Notes: generated by a model not told the origin, from the sequence alone. A DNA stretch of 64,000 nt from CAZIRF01 sp964541755 (GCA_964541755.1 CAZIRF010000007.1:27350-91349); one strand, 5' to 3'; shown: positions 50,801-59,606, counted from the stretch's first letter. Made by a program: numbers and translations.

Positions 50801-51395
50801 AATTGGCTTTAACCGCCTTGATCGTAACGCCTCCCACCGGAAGGCCCTTCATCGCAATATGGTAACATCCCTTTTCCGCCACGAACGGATTACCACAACG
50901 AAGGCCAAAGCCCTTGAAGTGCGTCGTTCGGCAGAGAAATTGATTACCCGCGCGAAGGTCGACTCTGTTCACAATCGCCGCTTGGTTTCCGCCCGCCTCT
51001 ATGACGAGGGCATGGTCGCCAAGCTTTTCAATGACATTGCACTGCGCATGAAGGATCGCCCGGGTGGATACACCCGCATCCTCAAGATTGGTGCCCGCGC
51101 CAATGACGCTGCTGAAATGGTTATCCTCGAACTGGTCGACTACAAGTTTGACAGTGAGGAAGGCAAGACCGATGCCAAGGCCGCCAAGAAAGCGGGCAAG
51201 GCTGCTCCTGCCGAAAAGGCCAGCGATGGTGCCAAGAGCAAGAAGTCTGCTTCTTCAGAGAAGAAGACCGAAGCTGCTGTCAAGAAGGCCCCGGCCAAGA
51301 AGGCTCCCGCCAAGAAGGCCGCTGGTACTGCCATAAAGGCAGAGGCTACCAGTGCTGAAGCCCCTGCTGCTGCGCCCGAAGCCAGCGCCGAATAA
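50790..51395 (+). CDS. rplQ: Ribosomal protein bL17 with Lys/Ala-rich tail
   Basis: A 201-aa protein. Residues 1-118 are a normal L17 at the tunnel exit (MKHRIGFNRLDRNASHRKALHRNM-type start, GGYTRILKIGARANDAAEMVILEL). An extra tail of about 80 residues of Lys, Ala, Pro and Glu follows, with KKAPAK-type repeats resembling histone H1 or bacterial Hc1 tails. The tail is in frame and ends cleanly. Overlap with rpoA implies coupling. Confidence 0.96.
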   Translation: MKHRIGFNRLDRNASHRKALHRNMVTSLFRHERITTTKAKALEVRRSAEKLITRAKVDSVHNRRLVSARLYDEGMVAKLFNDIALRMKDRPGGYTRILKIGARANDAAEMVILELVDYKFDSEEGKTDAKAAKKAGKAAPAEKASDGAKSKKSASSEKKTEAAVKKAPAKKAPAKKAAGTAIKAEATSAEAPAAAPEASAE

Positions 51396-51406
51396 GGAGA
51401 GACAAG

Positions 51407-51583
51407 ATGTCCAAGCCAAATCGCGGACCCAGCATCCGTTCACTCTTTGCCCGCGGCCGGGGTACCTGCCCTGTCTGCAAGCGCGATGGCGTAAAGGTTC
51501 TCTATGAACAGGAGATCGCCGGCGAAAAGGTAAAGATCTGCAAGACCTGCAAAGCCGCCATCAAAAACGGCAAAACGGTCTGA
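51407..51583 (+). CDS. Small zinc-ribbon protein after rplQ
   Basis: A 58-aa protein below the usual size filter. Four cysteines, Cys21-x2-Cys24 and Cys45-x2-Cys48 (CPVCKR, CKTC), make a zinc ribbon, with a basic N terminus (MSKPNRGPSIRSLFARGRG). The start follows AAGGAGAGAC, 12 bp after the rplQ stop and ahead of the operon terminator, so it is cotranscribed with ribosomal genes and probably binds RNA or the ribosome. I cannot assign it to a named family. A small hypothetical gene after rplQ is, I believe, also present in other treponemes. Confidence 0.8.
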   Translation: MSKPNRGPSIRSLFARGRGTCPVCKRDGVKVLYEQEIAGEKVKICKTCKAAIKNGKTV

Positions 51584-51604
51584 TACAGCGTTATCTATAG
51601 AAAT

Positions 51605-51636
51605 AAGGGGCCGTCCTTCAAGGGGGGCCCCTTTTG
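51605..51636 (+). terminator. Rho-independent terminator of the alpha operon
   Basis: AAGGGGCC, loop, GGCCCCTT then TT; 22 bp past the zinc-ribbon stop. It closes the ribosomal block. Confidence 0.85.
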
Positions 51637-51678
51637 TATTCGTAGAGCTGTTGTAACAGGCTCTGCCCGCGATAATAA

Positions 51679-51707
51679 TTGACACATTGCTTTCTGTTCC
51701 GTAAAGT
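51679..51707 (+). promoter_or_regulatory. Sigma70 promoter of livK
   Basis: TTGACA, exactly 17 bp, TAAAGT; the start site would be about 14 bp before livK, just ahead of its AAGGGGGA ribosome site. Confidence 0.75.
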
Positions 51708-51727
51708 GATGTGCAAGGGGGATACAG

Positions 51728-52867
51728 ATGAAGAAATTATTGGCAGTTTTCGCTGTCCTTGCGCTTGTCCTGGCTTCCTGTTCAAAAACAGAAGGCGGAG
51801 AGAAGAAAGCCGATACCAAGAAGGGTGGCGTAATCAAGATTGGTGTTGCCGGGGCTCATTCCGGTGACTTGGCCTCCTATGGATTGCCTTCTGTAAATGC
51901 GGCGCAGCTTGTTGTTGATGAGTTCAACAAAAATGGCGGCGTCATGGGGCAAAAGGTTGAGCTGGTTATCGAAGATGATCAGTGCAAACCCGAAGCTGCT
52001 ACCAGCACCGCAAGCAAACTTGTGAGTGCAGGTGTTGTCGCGGTAATGGGGCATATCTGCTCCGGTGCAACCGAATCCGCTCTTGGCATCTATGCAGAGA
52101 GTGATCTCGTTTGTATTTCTCCTTCGGCTACTCTGCCGACGCTTACCCAGAGCCAGATGTATCCGAACTTCTTCCGCACCATTGCACCGGACAACGACCA
52201 GGCAAAGGTGGCTGTAGATTTTATCGGGGACAAGTTGTCTCTCAAGACTCTCGCCATTCTTCATGACAAGGGTGCCTACGGACAGGGATTTGCCGATCTG
52301 GTCAAGGAGTATGCGGAGGCAAAGGGTATCGAGGTTCTCCTCTATGAAGGAGTCAATCCCGGTGCGCCCGACTACTCTTCTGTTGTCAACAAGATCCAGA
52401 ATACCAATGCCGAAGGCGTTGTCTGGGGTGGTTATCATCCCGAGGCTTCCAAGATTGTCCAGCAGATGCGTGACAAGGGCATGAAGCAGCCCTTTATCTC
52501 TGATGACGGCGTCAAGGACAATACCTTTATCGAAGTTGCCGGCAAATACGCCGAGGGCGTATATGCTACCGGTCCCGCCGATACGACCAAGAGCGCGCTG
52601 GCCATGAAGGCGGTTGCGGATCACAAGGCCAAGTATGGTGATGAGCCCGGCGCATTCTTCCTTAATGCCTATGCTGCCACCCAGGCCCTTCTCAATGCCA
52701 TCGAAATTGCACAGAGCACCGATGGTTTTGATATCCAGATGGCACTTCGCATGAATTACGCCGATACCCCGCTGGGCAGCATCAGCTTTGACTACAAGGG
52801 CGATGTTATCGGCTTCGGGTTCTCGGTGTTCCAGGTTCAGGATGGCGTGTACGTAGAGCTCAAGTAG
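51728..52867 (+). CDS. livK: Branched-chain amino-acid ABC transporter, binding lipoprotein
   Basis: A 379-aa LivK/LivJ-type binding protein (PBP type 1). The signal peptide ends VLASC, a lipobox, so Cys18 is lipidated and the protein is anchored outside the inner membrane. The ligand pocket contains the family segments GAHSGDLASYG, DDQCKPEAA and HICSGATESA; the Ser/Thr that binds the alpha-carboxylate and amine is present. Expected ligands are Leu, Ile and Val. A strong promoter precedes it, and a hairpin after it probably keeps livK expression above that of the membrane subunits. Confidence 0.95.
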   Translation: MKKLLAVFAVLALVLASCSKTEGGEKKADTKKGGVIKIGVAGAHSGDLASYGLPSVNAAQLVVDEFNKNGGVMGQKVELVIEDDQCKPEAATSTASKLVSAGVVAVMGHICSGATESALGIYAESDLVCISPSATLPTLTQSQMYPNFFRTIAPDNDQAKVAVDFIGDKLSLKTLAILHDKGAYGQGFADLVKEYAEAKGIEVLLYEGVNPGAPDYSSVVNKIQNTNAEGVVWGGYHPEASKIVQQMRDKGMKQPFISDDGVKDNTFIEVAGKYAEGVYATGPADTTKSALAMKAVADHKAKYGDEPGAFFLNAYAATQALLNAIEIAQSTDGFDIQMALRMNYADTPLGSISFDYKGDVIGFGFSVFQVQDGVYVELK

Positions 52868-52894
52868 TCTCTTACTGCATATCATCACGCATAC

Positions 52895-52941
52895 GAGCCG
52901 TCACGGATACCGGGGAAACCTCGTACCTGACGGCTCTTTTT
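52895..52941 (+). terminator. Partial terminator between livK and livH
   Basis: GAGCCGTCA (52895-52903) and TGACGGCTC (52928-52936) followed by TTTTT. livH starts 15 bp later with no obvious promoter, so read-through is expected. Confidence 0.8.
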
Positions 52942-52955
52942 ATGGAAACGACTGC

Positions 52956-53858
52956 ATGGATTACTTTTTACGACTTCTGTTGAGCGGCACGGCAAAGGGC
53001 AGTATTTACGCTCTCATTGCACTCGGGTACACCATGGTCTATGGTATCGTTCAGCTTATAAATTTCGCTCATGGTGAAATCTATATGATAGGCGGATTTA
53101 CTGCCCTTATCATAGCCGGTTCATTATCCGCTCTCGGTTTGCCGCCCGGTTTGGTTCTTCTCTTTTCTGTGGTCGTGGCCATTGTCTTCTCTTCTGCCTT
53201 TGGCATAACCATTGAACGACTCGCCTATCGCCCGTTACGGGCAAAGCCACGCCTTTCTGCGCTGATTAGCGCGATTGGTATTTCCATGATTCTGCAAAAT
53301 TTCGTTCTGCTTGCCCAGACCGAGAAATACCTCTTCTTCCCTTCTTTCCTGCCGGAATTCGCCTTTCTGGCACCGGTGCGCTCTTACATCAACTCGACCC
53401 AGTTCATCATTCTGATTACCACAACGGTCATCATGATCGGCCTGACCCTGCTTATCAAACTTACCCGCATGGGTAAGGCCATGCGGGCAACGGCTCAAGA
53501 CCGCAAGATGGCGCAGTTGTTGGGGGTCAATATAAACAGTGTTATTTCCCTGACCTTCGTGTTGGGCTCTTCACTCGCAGCCATCGGCGGTGTCTTGATA
53601 AGCTCGTATGCGGGACAGATCAACTACTACATCGGGTTCCTGGCCGGTATAAAGGCCTTTGTCGCGGCTGTTCTGGGCGGGATCGGGAGTATTCCCGGCG
53701 CGGTGTTGGGCAGCTATATTCTGGGGCTCACCGAAAGTTTCGGGACCGGGTACATCACCAGCGATTATGAGGATGCATTCGCATTCATCATTCTCATCAT
53801 CATCCTTGTCTTCAAGCCCAACGGCCTCTTGGGCAAGAAAGAAAACCAGAAGGTGTAA
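52956..53858 (+). CDS. livH: Branched-chain amino-acid ABC transporter, permease LivH
   Basis: A 300-aa inner-membrane permease with about eight hydrophobic segments. LINFAHGEIYMIG near residue 30 and the GGIGSIPGAVLGSYILGL block near residue 243 are family signatures. It forms the channel with LivM. It begins close behind the partial terminator and is followed 3 bp later by livM. Confidence 0.95.
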   Translation: MDYFLRLLLSGTAKGSIYALIALGYTMVYGIVQLINFAHGEIYMIGGFTALIIAGSLSALGLPPGLVLLFSVVVAIVFSSAFGITIERLAYRPLRAKPRLSALISAIGISMILQNFVLLAQTEKYLFFPSFLPEFAFLAPVRSYINSTQFIILITTTVIMIGLTLLIKLTRMGKAMRATAQDRKMAQLLGVNINSVISLTFVLGSSLAAIGGVLISSYAGQINYYIGFLAGIKAFVAAVLGGIGSIPGAVLGSYILGLTESFGTGYITSDYEDAFAFIILIIILVFKPNGLLGKKENQKV

Positions 53859-53861
53859 GCG

Positions 53862-55130
53862 ATGAACATAATTCGTAAAGAAGACCTGCCCAGGGCACTT
53901 CTCCACGCTCTCTGGTTCAGTTTCCTTCTGTTCCCCCTTATGGTAATGAAGGTTTCGGTTGCAAGCGGTGTGGCAACAGTTGCCTGGCGATGGGGTATGG
54001 TTCCGCTTGTAGCCATAGCTTCTTTTGTCCTTTCGATCTTGTGGCAGATGGCACATCGTGCCAGTGCAGAACGGGAAAAACGTCCGGCCGGCGTCGTTGG
54101 ACCGGTGCAAACCTTTCTGTCCAATATCCTGTCAAAGAGACCCCTTGTTTTAAGCGGTATTCTTGTCATTGTCGCTTTTGCACTCGCATACCCCTGGTTT
54201 TTCGGGTTTTATCAAACCGATATCATGGTTACGGCGCTTATCTATGTGCTCTTGGCCTTGGGGCTCAATATTATTGTTGGCTTGGGTGGCCTCTTGAATT
54301 TGGGGCACGCGGCTTTTTTTGCTGTTGGTGCCTACACCTATGGACTACTGTGGAAGTATATTGGGCCGGTATGGACCGGGGCCGGCTTGCACAGTGGCTG
54401 GCTCTTCTGGATATCGATACCTCTTGCAGGCCTGGCCGCAATGGTATTCGGGGTCCTCTTGAGCTTGCCGGTCTTGCGTCTGCGTGGTGATTATCTTGCG
54501 ATCATCACCCTTGCATTTGGCGAGATCGTGCGGATGGTCCTGCAGAATTGGACGCCGGTTACCGGTGGGGCCCAGGGGATACGCTTGATTCCCAGGCCCT
54601 GGCTGCTTGATCTCAAATTGAAGCCGGCTGATGCTACAACGTACATCTACTACATAACACTATTGTTTGTCGTGCTCGCGGTGGCAAGTGTTCGGCGCTT
54701 GGAGAATTCCCGTGTTGGCAGGGCCCTTGAGGGTATGCGTGAAGATGAGATTGCCTGCCAGTCGGTGGGTATAAACCTCGTAAAGAACAAGCTTGTTACC
54801 TTCGCCCTTGGTGCGTTTTGGGCCGGCATAGCCGGGACTCTCTTTGCGGCAAAGACAACCTTTATCAATCCGGACTCTTTTACCCTGTGGGAATCGATTA
54901 TGGTTCTGATGGCGGTGGTTATTGGCGGAACGGGATCCATTCCCGGCGTAATTCTGGGGGCCCTGCTCCTCAAGCTTCTTCCCGAGTGGTTCCGCCCCCT
55001 GGCCCAATACCGCATGATTATCTACGGGGTGGCCATGATAGTCATTATCATATTCAAGAGCGAAGGACTCATCCCCCGACGGCGCAAGATGTACACATTC
55101 AGCGACAAGGCAGGCGACAATGCGCAGTAG
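53862..55130 (+). CDS. livM: Branched-chain amino-acid ABC transporter, permease LivM
   Basis: A 422-aa permease. It has an extra N-terminal region of about 110 residues with two or three hydrophobic segments before the conserved core, as in long LivM proteins. GLGGLLNLGHAAFFAVGAYTYGLL is the core start and GGTGSIPGVILGALLL is the coupling-helix end. It overlaps livG by 11 nt. Confidence 0.95.
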   Translation: MNIIRKEDLPRALLHALWFSFLLFPLMVMKVSVASGVATVAWRWGMVPLVAIASFVLSILWQMAHRASAEREKRPAGVVGPVQTFLSNILSKRPLVLSGILVIVAFALAYPWFFGFYQTDIMVTALIYVLLALGLNIIVGLGGLLNLGHAAFFAVGAYTYGLLWKYIGPVWTGAGLHSGWLFWISIPLAGLAAMVFGVLLSLPVLRLRGDYLAIITLAFGEIVRMVLQNWTPVTGGAQGIRLIPRPWLLDLKLKPADATTYIYYITLLFVVLAVASVRRLENSRVGRALEGMREDEIACQSVGINLVKNKLVTFALGAFWAGIAGTLFAAKTTFINPDSFTLWESIMVLMAVVIGGTGSIPGVILGALLLKLLPEWFRPLAQYRMIIYGVAMIVIIIFKSEGLIPRRRKMYTFSDKAGDNAQ

Positions 55131-55920
55131 CCAATACCCTGTATTGAAGATAGATAATCTCTCCATGGTCTTTGGTGGTTTACGAGCCATCGACAATGTT
55201 AGCCTGGAGATTCGTAAAGGCGAGATAGCGGCCCTTATCGGCCCGAACGGGGCCGGAAAGACAACCCTCTTCAACTGTGTAACCGGTGTCTATCGCCCTA
55301 CAGAAGGGGCCATTTCCATCTGTCCGGATGATCCGGCTGGTGGAGGCAAGGAACGCTTCATTGACGGGCGCAAGCCACACGAGATCAACCGTTTGGGGCT
55401 CGCGCGTACATTCCAGAATATCAGGCTCTTTTCGAACATGACGGTTCTCGAGAATGTCATGTTGGGACGGAACAACTCGCTCAAGGCAGGAGTTCTGGGG
55501 GCCCTGTTGCGAACGAGAAAGACCAGGGAGGAGGAGGAGCGCGTCATTCACGAAAGCCGTGATCTCCTTGCCGCCTTGGCCCTTGAGCGTTACGCCAACG
55601 AGATGGCGACCAATTTACCCTATGGTGCACAGCGCCGACTGGAAATTGCGCGCGCCCTTGCAACCGATCCCTTTCTCCTCCTCCTTGATGAACCTGCAGC
55701 GGGTATGAACCCCCAGGAGACGAAGGAGCTGGAGGAGACGATCGGCATAATTCGTGAAAAAAAGGCGGTGACCATTCTCCTTATCGAACACGACATGAGC
55801 CTCGTCATGAATGTTTCGGAGTGGATTCACGTCGTTGAATACGGGCGTCTCATTGCAGAAGGGACCCCGGCCGAGATTCGGGCGAACCCGGATGTCATCA
55901 AGGCCTATCTGGGGGAATAA
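55120..55920 (+). CDS. livG: Branched-chain amino-acid ABC transporter, ATPase LivG
   Basis: A 266-aa ATPase. Walker A is GPNGAGKTT (about 41-49), Walker B is LLLLDEPAAGM, and the H-loop is LIEHDM. The signature is degenerate: LPYGAQRR instead of LSGGQ, which is normal for LivG. It pairs with LivF to power LivHM. It starts within livM. Confidence 0.96.
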   Translation: MRSSQYPVLKIDNLSMVFGGLRAIDNVSLEIRKGEIAALIGPNGAGKTTLFNCVTGVYRPTEGAISICPDDPAGGGKERFIDGRKPHEINRLGLARTFQNIRLFSNMTVLENVMLGRNNSLKAGVLGALLRTRKTREEEERVIHESRDLLAALALERYANEMATNLPYGAQRRLEIARALATDPFLLLLDEPAAGMNPQETKELEETIGIIREKKAVTILLIEHDMSLVMNVSEWIHVVEYGRLIAEGTPAEIRANPDVIKAYLGE

Positions 55921-55921
55921 A

Positions 55922-56635
55922 ATGGCACAACTGGCACTCGAGAAGGTCAATACCTTCTACGGCAACATACAGGCCCTCAAGGATGTCTCGCTTACGGTGG
56001 ACAAAGGCGATATTGTCACCCTTATTGGTGCGAACGGTGCGGGCAAAACGACGACACTTATGTCGATATGCGGATTGGTGCCCTGTCGTTCGGGCAAGAT
56101 TGTCTTTGAGGGCACCGATATCACCGGTATAGCGGCCCATGAACTCGTCAAGTACGGTATTTCCCAAGTTCCAGAAGGGCGGCGGATATTCCCCCAGCTC
56201 TCCGTCTTGGAAAACCTGGATATGGGCGCCTTCATGCGTCGTGACAAGCCCGGAATCAAGGCAGATCTTGAGGAAGTCTTTGAGCTCTTTCCGCGGCTTG
56301 CAGAGCGGCGACATCAATCGGGGGGGACGCTTTCCGGTGGGGAACAGCAAATGCTCGCCATTTCGCGTGCACTCATGTCACGGCCCCAGGTGCTGCTCCT
56401 GGACGAACCTTCTCTGGGGCTGGCGCCCCTCATTGTCCAGCACATCTTCGACATAATCCAAAAGATAAACCGGGAACGCGGGACGACGATTCTCTTGGTC
56501 GAACAGAACGCGAATATGGCCCTCAAGATTGCGAACAAGGGCTATGTGCTTCAAAATGGTAGTATACTGATGGCGGACAGTGCGGCTGCCCTTCTCGAAA
56601 ACGAGGAGGTCAAGACGGCGTACTTGGGCTTGTAA
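55922..56635 (+). CDS. livF: Branched-chain amino-acid ABC transporter, ATPase LivF
   Basis: A 237-aa ATPase. Walker A is GANGAGKTT, the signature LSGGEQQ, Walker B LLLDEPSLGL and the switch loop LVEQN, all normal for LivF. It begins one base after livG and completes the transporter set. Confidence 0.96.
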   Translation: MAQLALEKVNTFYGNIQALKDVSLTVDKGDIVTLIGANGAGKTTTLMSICGLVPCRSGKIVFEGTDITGIAAHELVKYGISQVPEGRRIFPQLSVLENLDMGAFMRRDKPGIKADLEEVFELFPRLAERRHQSGGTLSGGEQQMLAISRALMSRPQVLLLDEPSLGLAPLIVQHIFDIIQKINRERGTTILLVEQNANMALKIANKGYVLQNGSILMADSAAALLENEEVKTAYLGL

Positions 56636-56655
56636 GGCTCGACAGGAGGTGTGCG

Positions 56656-57297
56656 ATGACAGTTGGACGGTGCATGACAAAGAACCCTGTAACGGTGGGC
56701 CCCGATGTTACGGTTCCGGAAGCTCAGGCGATCATGCGGCGGGAAAAAATCCGCCGTCTGCCAGTCTTGGACAAGCACGCGGCCCTGGTGGGTATCGTGA
56801 CAGCCGGCGACCTTATTCACGCTGCCCCGAGCGGGGCTACGGTCCTTGACGTCTACGAGCTCAACTACCTGCTTTCAAAACTTGAAGTGCGCAAGGTGAT
56901 GCAGAAAAAGGTCCTTACCGCCACCGAGGATATGACGGTTGAGGATGCTGCTCGCATGATGGTTGACAACGATATTTCGAGCTTGCCGGTTATGCGTGGC
57001 GAGAAGCTCGTGGGTATTGTAACGGAGAGCGATCTCTTCGAGTTGTTCCTCGAGCTCTTTGGCAGCCGGCACACGGGCTTGCGCGTTACCGTTCTGCTGC
57101 CCGAAAAGCAGGGTGAGCTGGGCTGTCTGGGGGCCGCCATTGCGGAGGCGGGGGGGAATATCATCTCCTTTGCGACCTTCGATGGAGAGGATCCCTCGAA
57201 CAACTACTGCACCATGAAGATACAGGGGATGGACCGCGCCGCAATAGAACGGGTGATCGGTCCCCTTGTCGAGGAGATTACCGACATTCGCAGTTAA
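56656..57297 (+). CDS. Tandem CBS-domain protein with C-terminal ACT-like domain (AcuB-like)
   Basis: A 213-aa soluble protein. CBS domain 1 spans about 1-60 (MTKNPVTVGPDVTVPEAQ, RRLPVLD), CBS domain 2 about 75-135 (VMQKKVLTATEDMTVEDAARMM, SSLPVM, GIVTESDLFEL), and an ACT-like fold about 140-210. CBS pairs bind adenine nucleotides, while ACT domains often bind amino acids. Its place 20 bp behind livF suggests that it senses energy state or branched-chain amino acids for this operon (inference). Similar genes end liv operons in other anaerobes. AGGAGG is 8 nt upstream. Confidence 0.85.
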   Translation: MTVGRCMTKNPVTVGPDVTVPEAQAIMRREKIRRLPVLDKHAALVGIVTAGDLIHAAPSGATVLDVYELNYLLSKLEVRKVMQKKVLTATEDMTVEDAARMMVDNDISSLPVMRGEKLVGIVTESDLFELFLELFGSRHTGLRVTVLLPEKQGELGCLGAAIAEAGGNIISFATFDGEDPSNNYCTMKIQGMDRAAIERVIGPLVEEITDIRS

Positions 57298-57338
57298 AGA
57301 CTTTCGATGGTCCGGCGGCAAGCCGGGAACGTCATTGA

Positions 57339-59417
57339 TCAGTCGAACATGATGACGCGGCGCACCGACGGGGTACCGCGTACGTTTTTGAGGACCTTCT
57401 TGAGGTCCTCTTTTTTTTCCAGTTCGATGGTGAAGTTCCCGATGACGCTGTTGTCGCCGTCACCTTCGACGCGGCCCTCCAGGAGGTGCCCGCCGTATTT
57501 GCGCACCGCCCCCTCGAGTTCGGAGAAGATGTCGCTTGAGCCATCGCAGACAACCTGGAGGCGGTAGACGGGGCGGTCGCCGTCTGTTTCCCACTGTACG
57601 TCGATTTTTCGCTCTTCAAAATCGCCGATGTGGATGAGGTTGCGGCAGTTGGTTCGGTGCACTATGATGCCGCGGCCCCGCGATACATAGCCGATAATGG
57701 CGTCGCCGGTGATGGGTTTGCAGCAGCGCGCAAAGTGGATGACCATATTGCGTTCGTTTTCGACACTCACGAGGAGCGGCCTGGAGGCCGTCTGGTGGCG
57801 CCGGGCGGCGGCCGGAGTCGTTCCCGAGTCGCCGGTGGCCTTGCCCTGCTGATGGGGAGATCCCTGCGCGGCTGCTGCGGGGGCTTGGCCGCTGCTTTTT
57901 CTCGCGACGATGTTTCGGTCGATGATGAGTGTCTCGTCGTGTTGGAGAAGCCAGGCGCGAATCTTCGAGCGGGCTTTGGATGTGCGGGCGAGCTTGAGCC
58001 AGTTGATGTGCGGGTGGGCTTGGGGGCTCGTGAGTATTTCCACAACCTGGGTGTTTTTGAGCTCGGCCGAAAGGGGGATAATGGCGCCATCGGCCTTGGC
58101 CCCCATGCAGGAATCGCCGATTGCCGAATGTATCTGGTAGGCAAAATCGATGGCGGTCGCCCCCGCAGGCAATTCGATGACCTTGCCCTGCGGCGTGAAT
58201 ACGAAAATCGAGTCTTTGAGGAGTTCTCTCTTGATGGAGTCGAGGAAGCGCACCGCGCGATCCCCGCCGACGGCATCGGGATTCGAGCCGAGTTCGAGGG
58301 CCTTCCAGTCCTTGAGGCGGTTGACGATCGACAGGTCTTCGACGCGGACGGCGTCGCGGTTCGTGCCCTTTTTGTAGAGCCAGTGACTGGCGACGCCATT
58401 TTCGGCGAGCTGGTGCATGGCGTGGGTGCGAATCTGTATCTCCATCACCTTGCCCTCGAAGCCCATGACGGTGGTGTGCAGGCTTCGGTACCCGTTTGCC
58501 TTGGGCATGGCGATGTAGTCCTTGAATCGGCCCTCCATGGGCTTCCAGATGCGGTGTACAGCCCCGAGCAGGGTGTAGCAGTCCTCGTCACGGTCGCAGA
58601 GAATGCGAATGCCCAAGAGGTCGTAGAGGTCTTCGATGCCCTTGTTGCGCTTTCGCATCTTTTGGTAGATGGACCAGAAGTGTTTGGCCCGGACCTTGAC
58701 TTCGACCGTAAAGCCGCTTGCAGCGGCCTCTTGGAGAATTGCTGCCCGGGTGCGTTCGAGCACCTCGTCCCGCTCCGCCTTTTTGAGGGCGACTATCTGT
58801 TTAATTTGGTCGTAGACATCCCGGTTGAGCTGTTTGAGGGCGAGATCTTCGAGCTCGTCCTTCACCCATGATATACCCAGGCGGTCTGCGAGCGGGGCGT
58901 AGATGTCCAGACACTCCTGAGCGGTTGCCTTGCGGATATCGTCCTCGAGGTACTGGAGGGTGCGCATGTTGTGCAGCTTGTCGGCCAGCTTTATGAGTAT
59001 GACTCGGATGTCTTCGACCATGGCGAAGAGCATCTTGCGGATGGATTCTGCCTCCTGGATGCTCTTGTTTTTGGCCTGGAGGTCGGCGATTTTGGTGATG
59101 CTCTCGACGAGGCGGCGAACGTCCTGCCCAAAGCGCTCCTCGAGTTCACCCGCCGTAACGGCGAGGGGCACGCCGCTGGCGCTGGTGGTCCCCAAGACGT
59201 CGTGGAGGAGGGCGGCTGCGAGTGAGTCTGCGTCGAGGCCCAAATCCAAGAGGATGTCGACTATAGCCAGGGGATGGGTGATATAGGGCTCGCCCGAGGC
59301 GCGCGTGAGTCCAACATGGACTTCGAGTGTGTAGTCGAAGGCGGCGAGGACACGGGTTTGTTCGCGTTCGGGGAAGGATGAGAGCTTCCCCGCCAATTCG
59401 TCGCGGAGGGCATTCAT
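57339..59417 (-). CDS. RelA/SpoT-type (p)ppGpp synthetase with altered hydrolase motif
   Basis: A 692-aa long RSH protein with HD hydrolase domain (about 25-180), synthetase domain (about 240-350), TGS (about 395-455) and C-terminal ACT. The synthetase carries RFKD at 297-300, the version found in bifunctional Rel/SpoT rather than RelA. In the HD domain His48, His72-Asp73, Asp146 and Asn150 are present, but the HDxxED motif reads HDVLGT, so both catalytic acids (positions 76-77) are lost, and about seven residues are inserted after it. It may be a synthetase with weak or no hydrolase. The start was set at MNALRDEL; no clear ribosome site is visible. Repeats lie upstream. Confidence 0.93.
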   Translation of the reverse strand: MNALRDELAGKLSSFPEREQTRVLAAFDYTLEVHVGLTRASGEPYITHPLAIVDILLDLGLDADSLAAALLHDVLGTTSASGVPLAVTAGELEERFGQDVRRLVESITKIADLQAKNKSIQEAESIRKMLFAMVEDIRVILIKLADKLHNMRTLQYLEDDIRKATAQECLDIYAPLADRLGISWVKDELEDLALKQLNRDVYDQIKQIVALKKAERDEVLERTRAAILQEAAASGFTVEVKVRAKHFWSIYQKMRKRNKGIEDLYDLLGIRILCDRDEDCYTLLGAVHRIWKPMEGRFKDYIAMPKANGYRSLHTTVMGFEGKVMEIQIRTHAMHQLAENGVASHWLYKKGTNRDAVRVEDLSIVNRLKDWKALELGSNPDAVGGDRAVRFLDSIKRELLKDSIFVFTPQGKVIELPAGATAIDFAYQIHSAIGDSCMGAKADGAIIPLSAELKNTQVVEILTSPQAHPHINWLKLARTSKARSKIRAWLLQHDETLIIDRNIVARKSSGQAPAAAAQGSPHQQGKATGDSGTTPAAARRHQTASRPLLVSVENERNMVIHFARCCKPITGDAIIGYVSRGRGIIVHRTNCRNLIHIGDFEERKIDVQWETDGDRPVYRLQVVCDGSSDIFSELEGAVRKYGGHLLEGRVEGDGDNSVIGNFTIELEKKEDLKKVLKNVRGTPSVRRVIMFD

Positions 59418-59457
59418 GGCTGTATGAAAGCACGTTGCGCCGTCTGTGTCGAGGGGG

Positions 59458-59606
59458 CCCCACAGTAGTGGGGGCGACGGTAGTGGGAGCCCCACAGTAG
59501 TGGGGGCCCCACAGTAGTGGGGGCGACGGTAGCCGAGGCGTAGACGCTATTCCACGTTAAGGGCGGCGAGCCGAGGCGTAGACGCCATTCCTCGTTAAAG
59601 GCGGCG
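59458..59606. repeat. Tandem palindromic and 38-bp direct repeats between prmC and relA/spoT
   Basis: Three copies of the perfect hairpin CCCCAC-AGTA-GTGGGG start at 59458, 59490 and 59507, with the spacer GGGGGCGACGGTAG repeated after the first and third. They are followed by two 38-bp direct repeats starting at 59531 and 59569 (AGCCGAGGCGTAGACGC at the head, few mismatches). The second copy overlaps the last codons and stop of prmC. This fills the 5' region of relA/spoT. Confidence 0.9.

Noticed and set aside
51728..56635. Amide/urea transporter (Ami or Urt) instead of Liv
   Set aside because: No amidase or urease genes nearby; binding-protein features and the CBS-ACT gene fit branched-chain amino acids, though the exact ligand is not proven.
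59458..59606. Possible CRISPR array
   Set aside because: Repeat spacing is irregular (32 and 17 bp), there are no unique spacers of constant length, and no cas genes are nearby.
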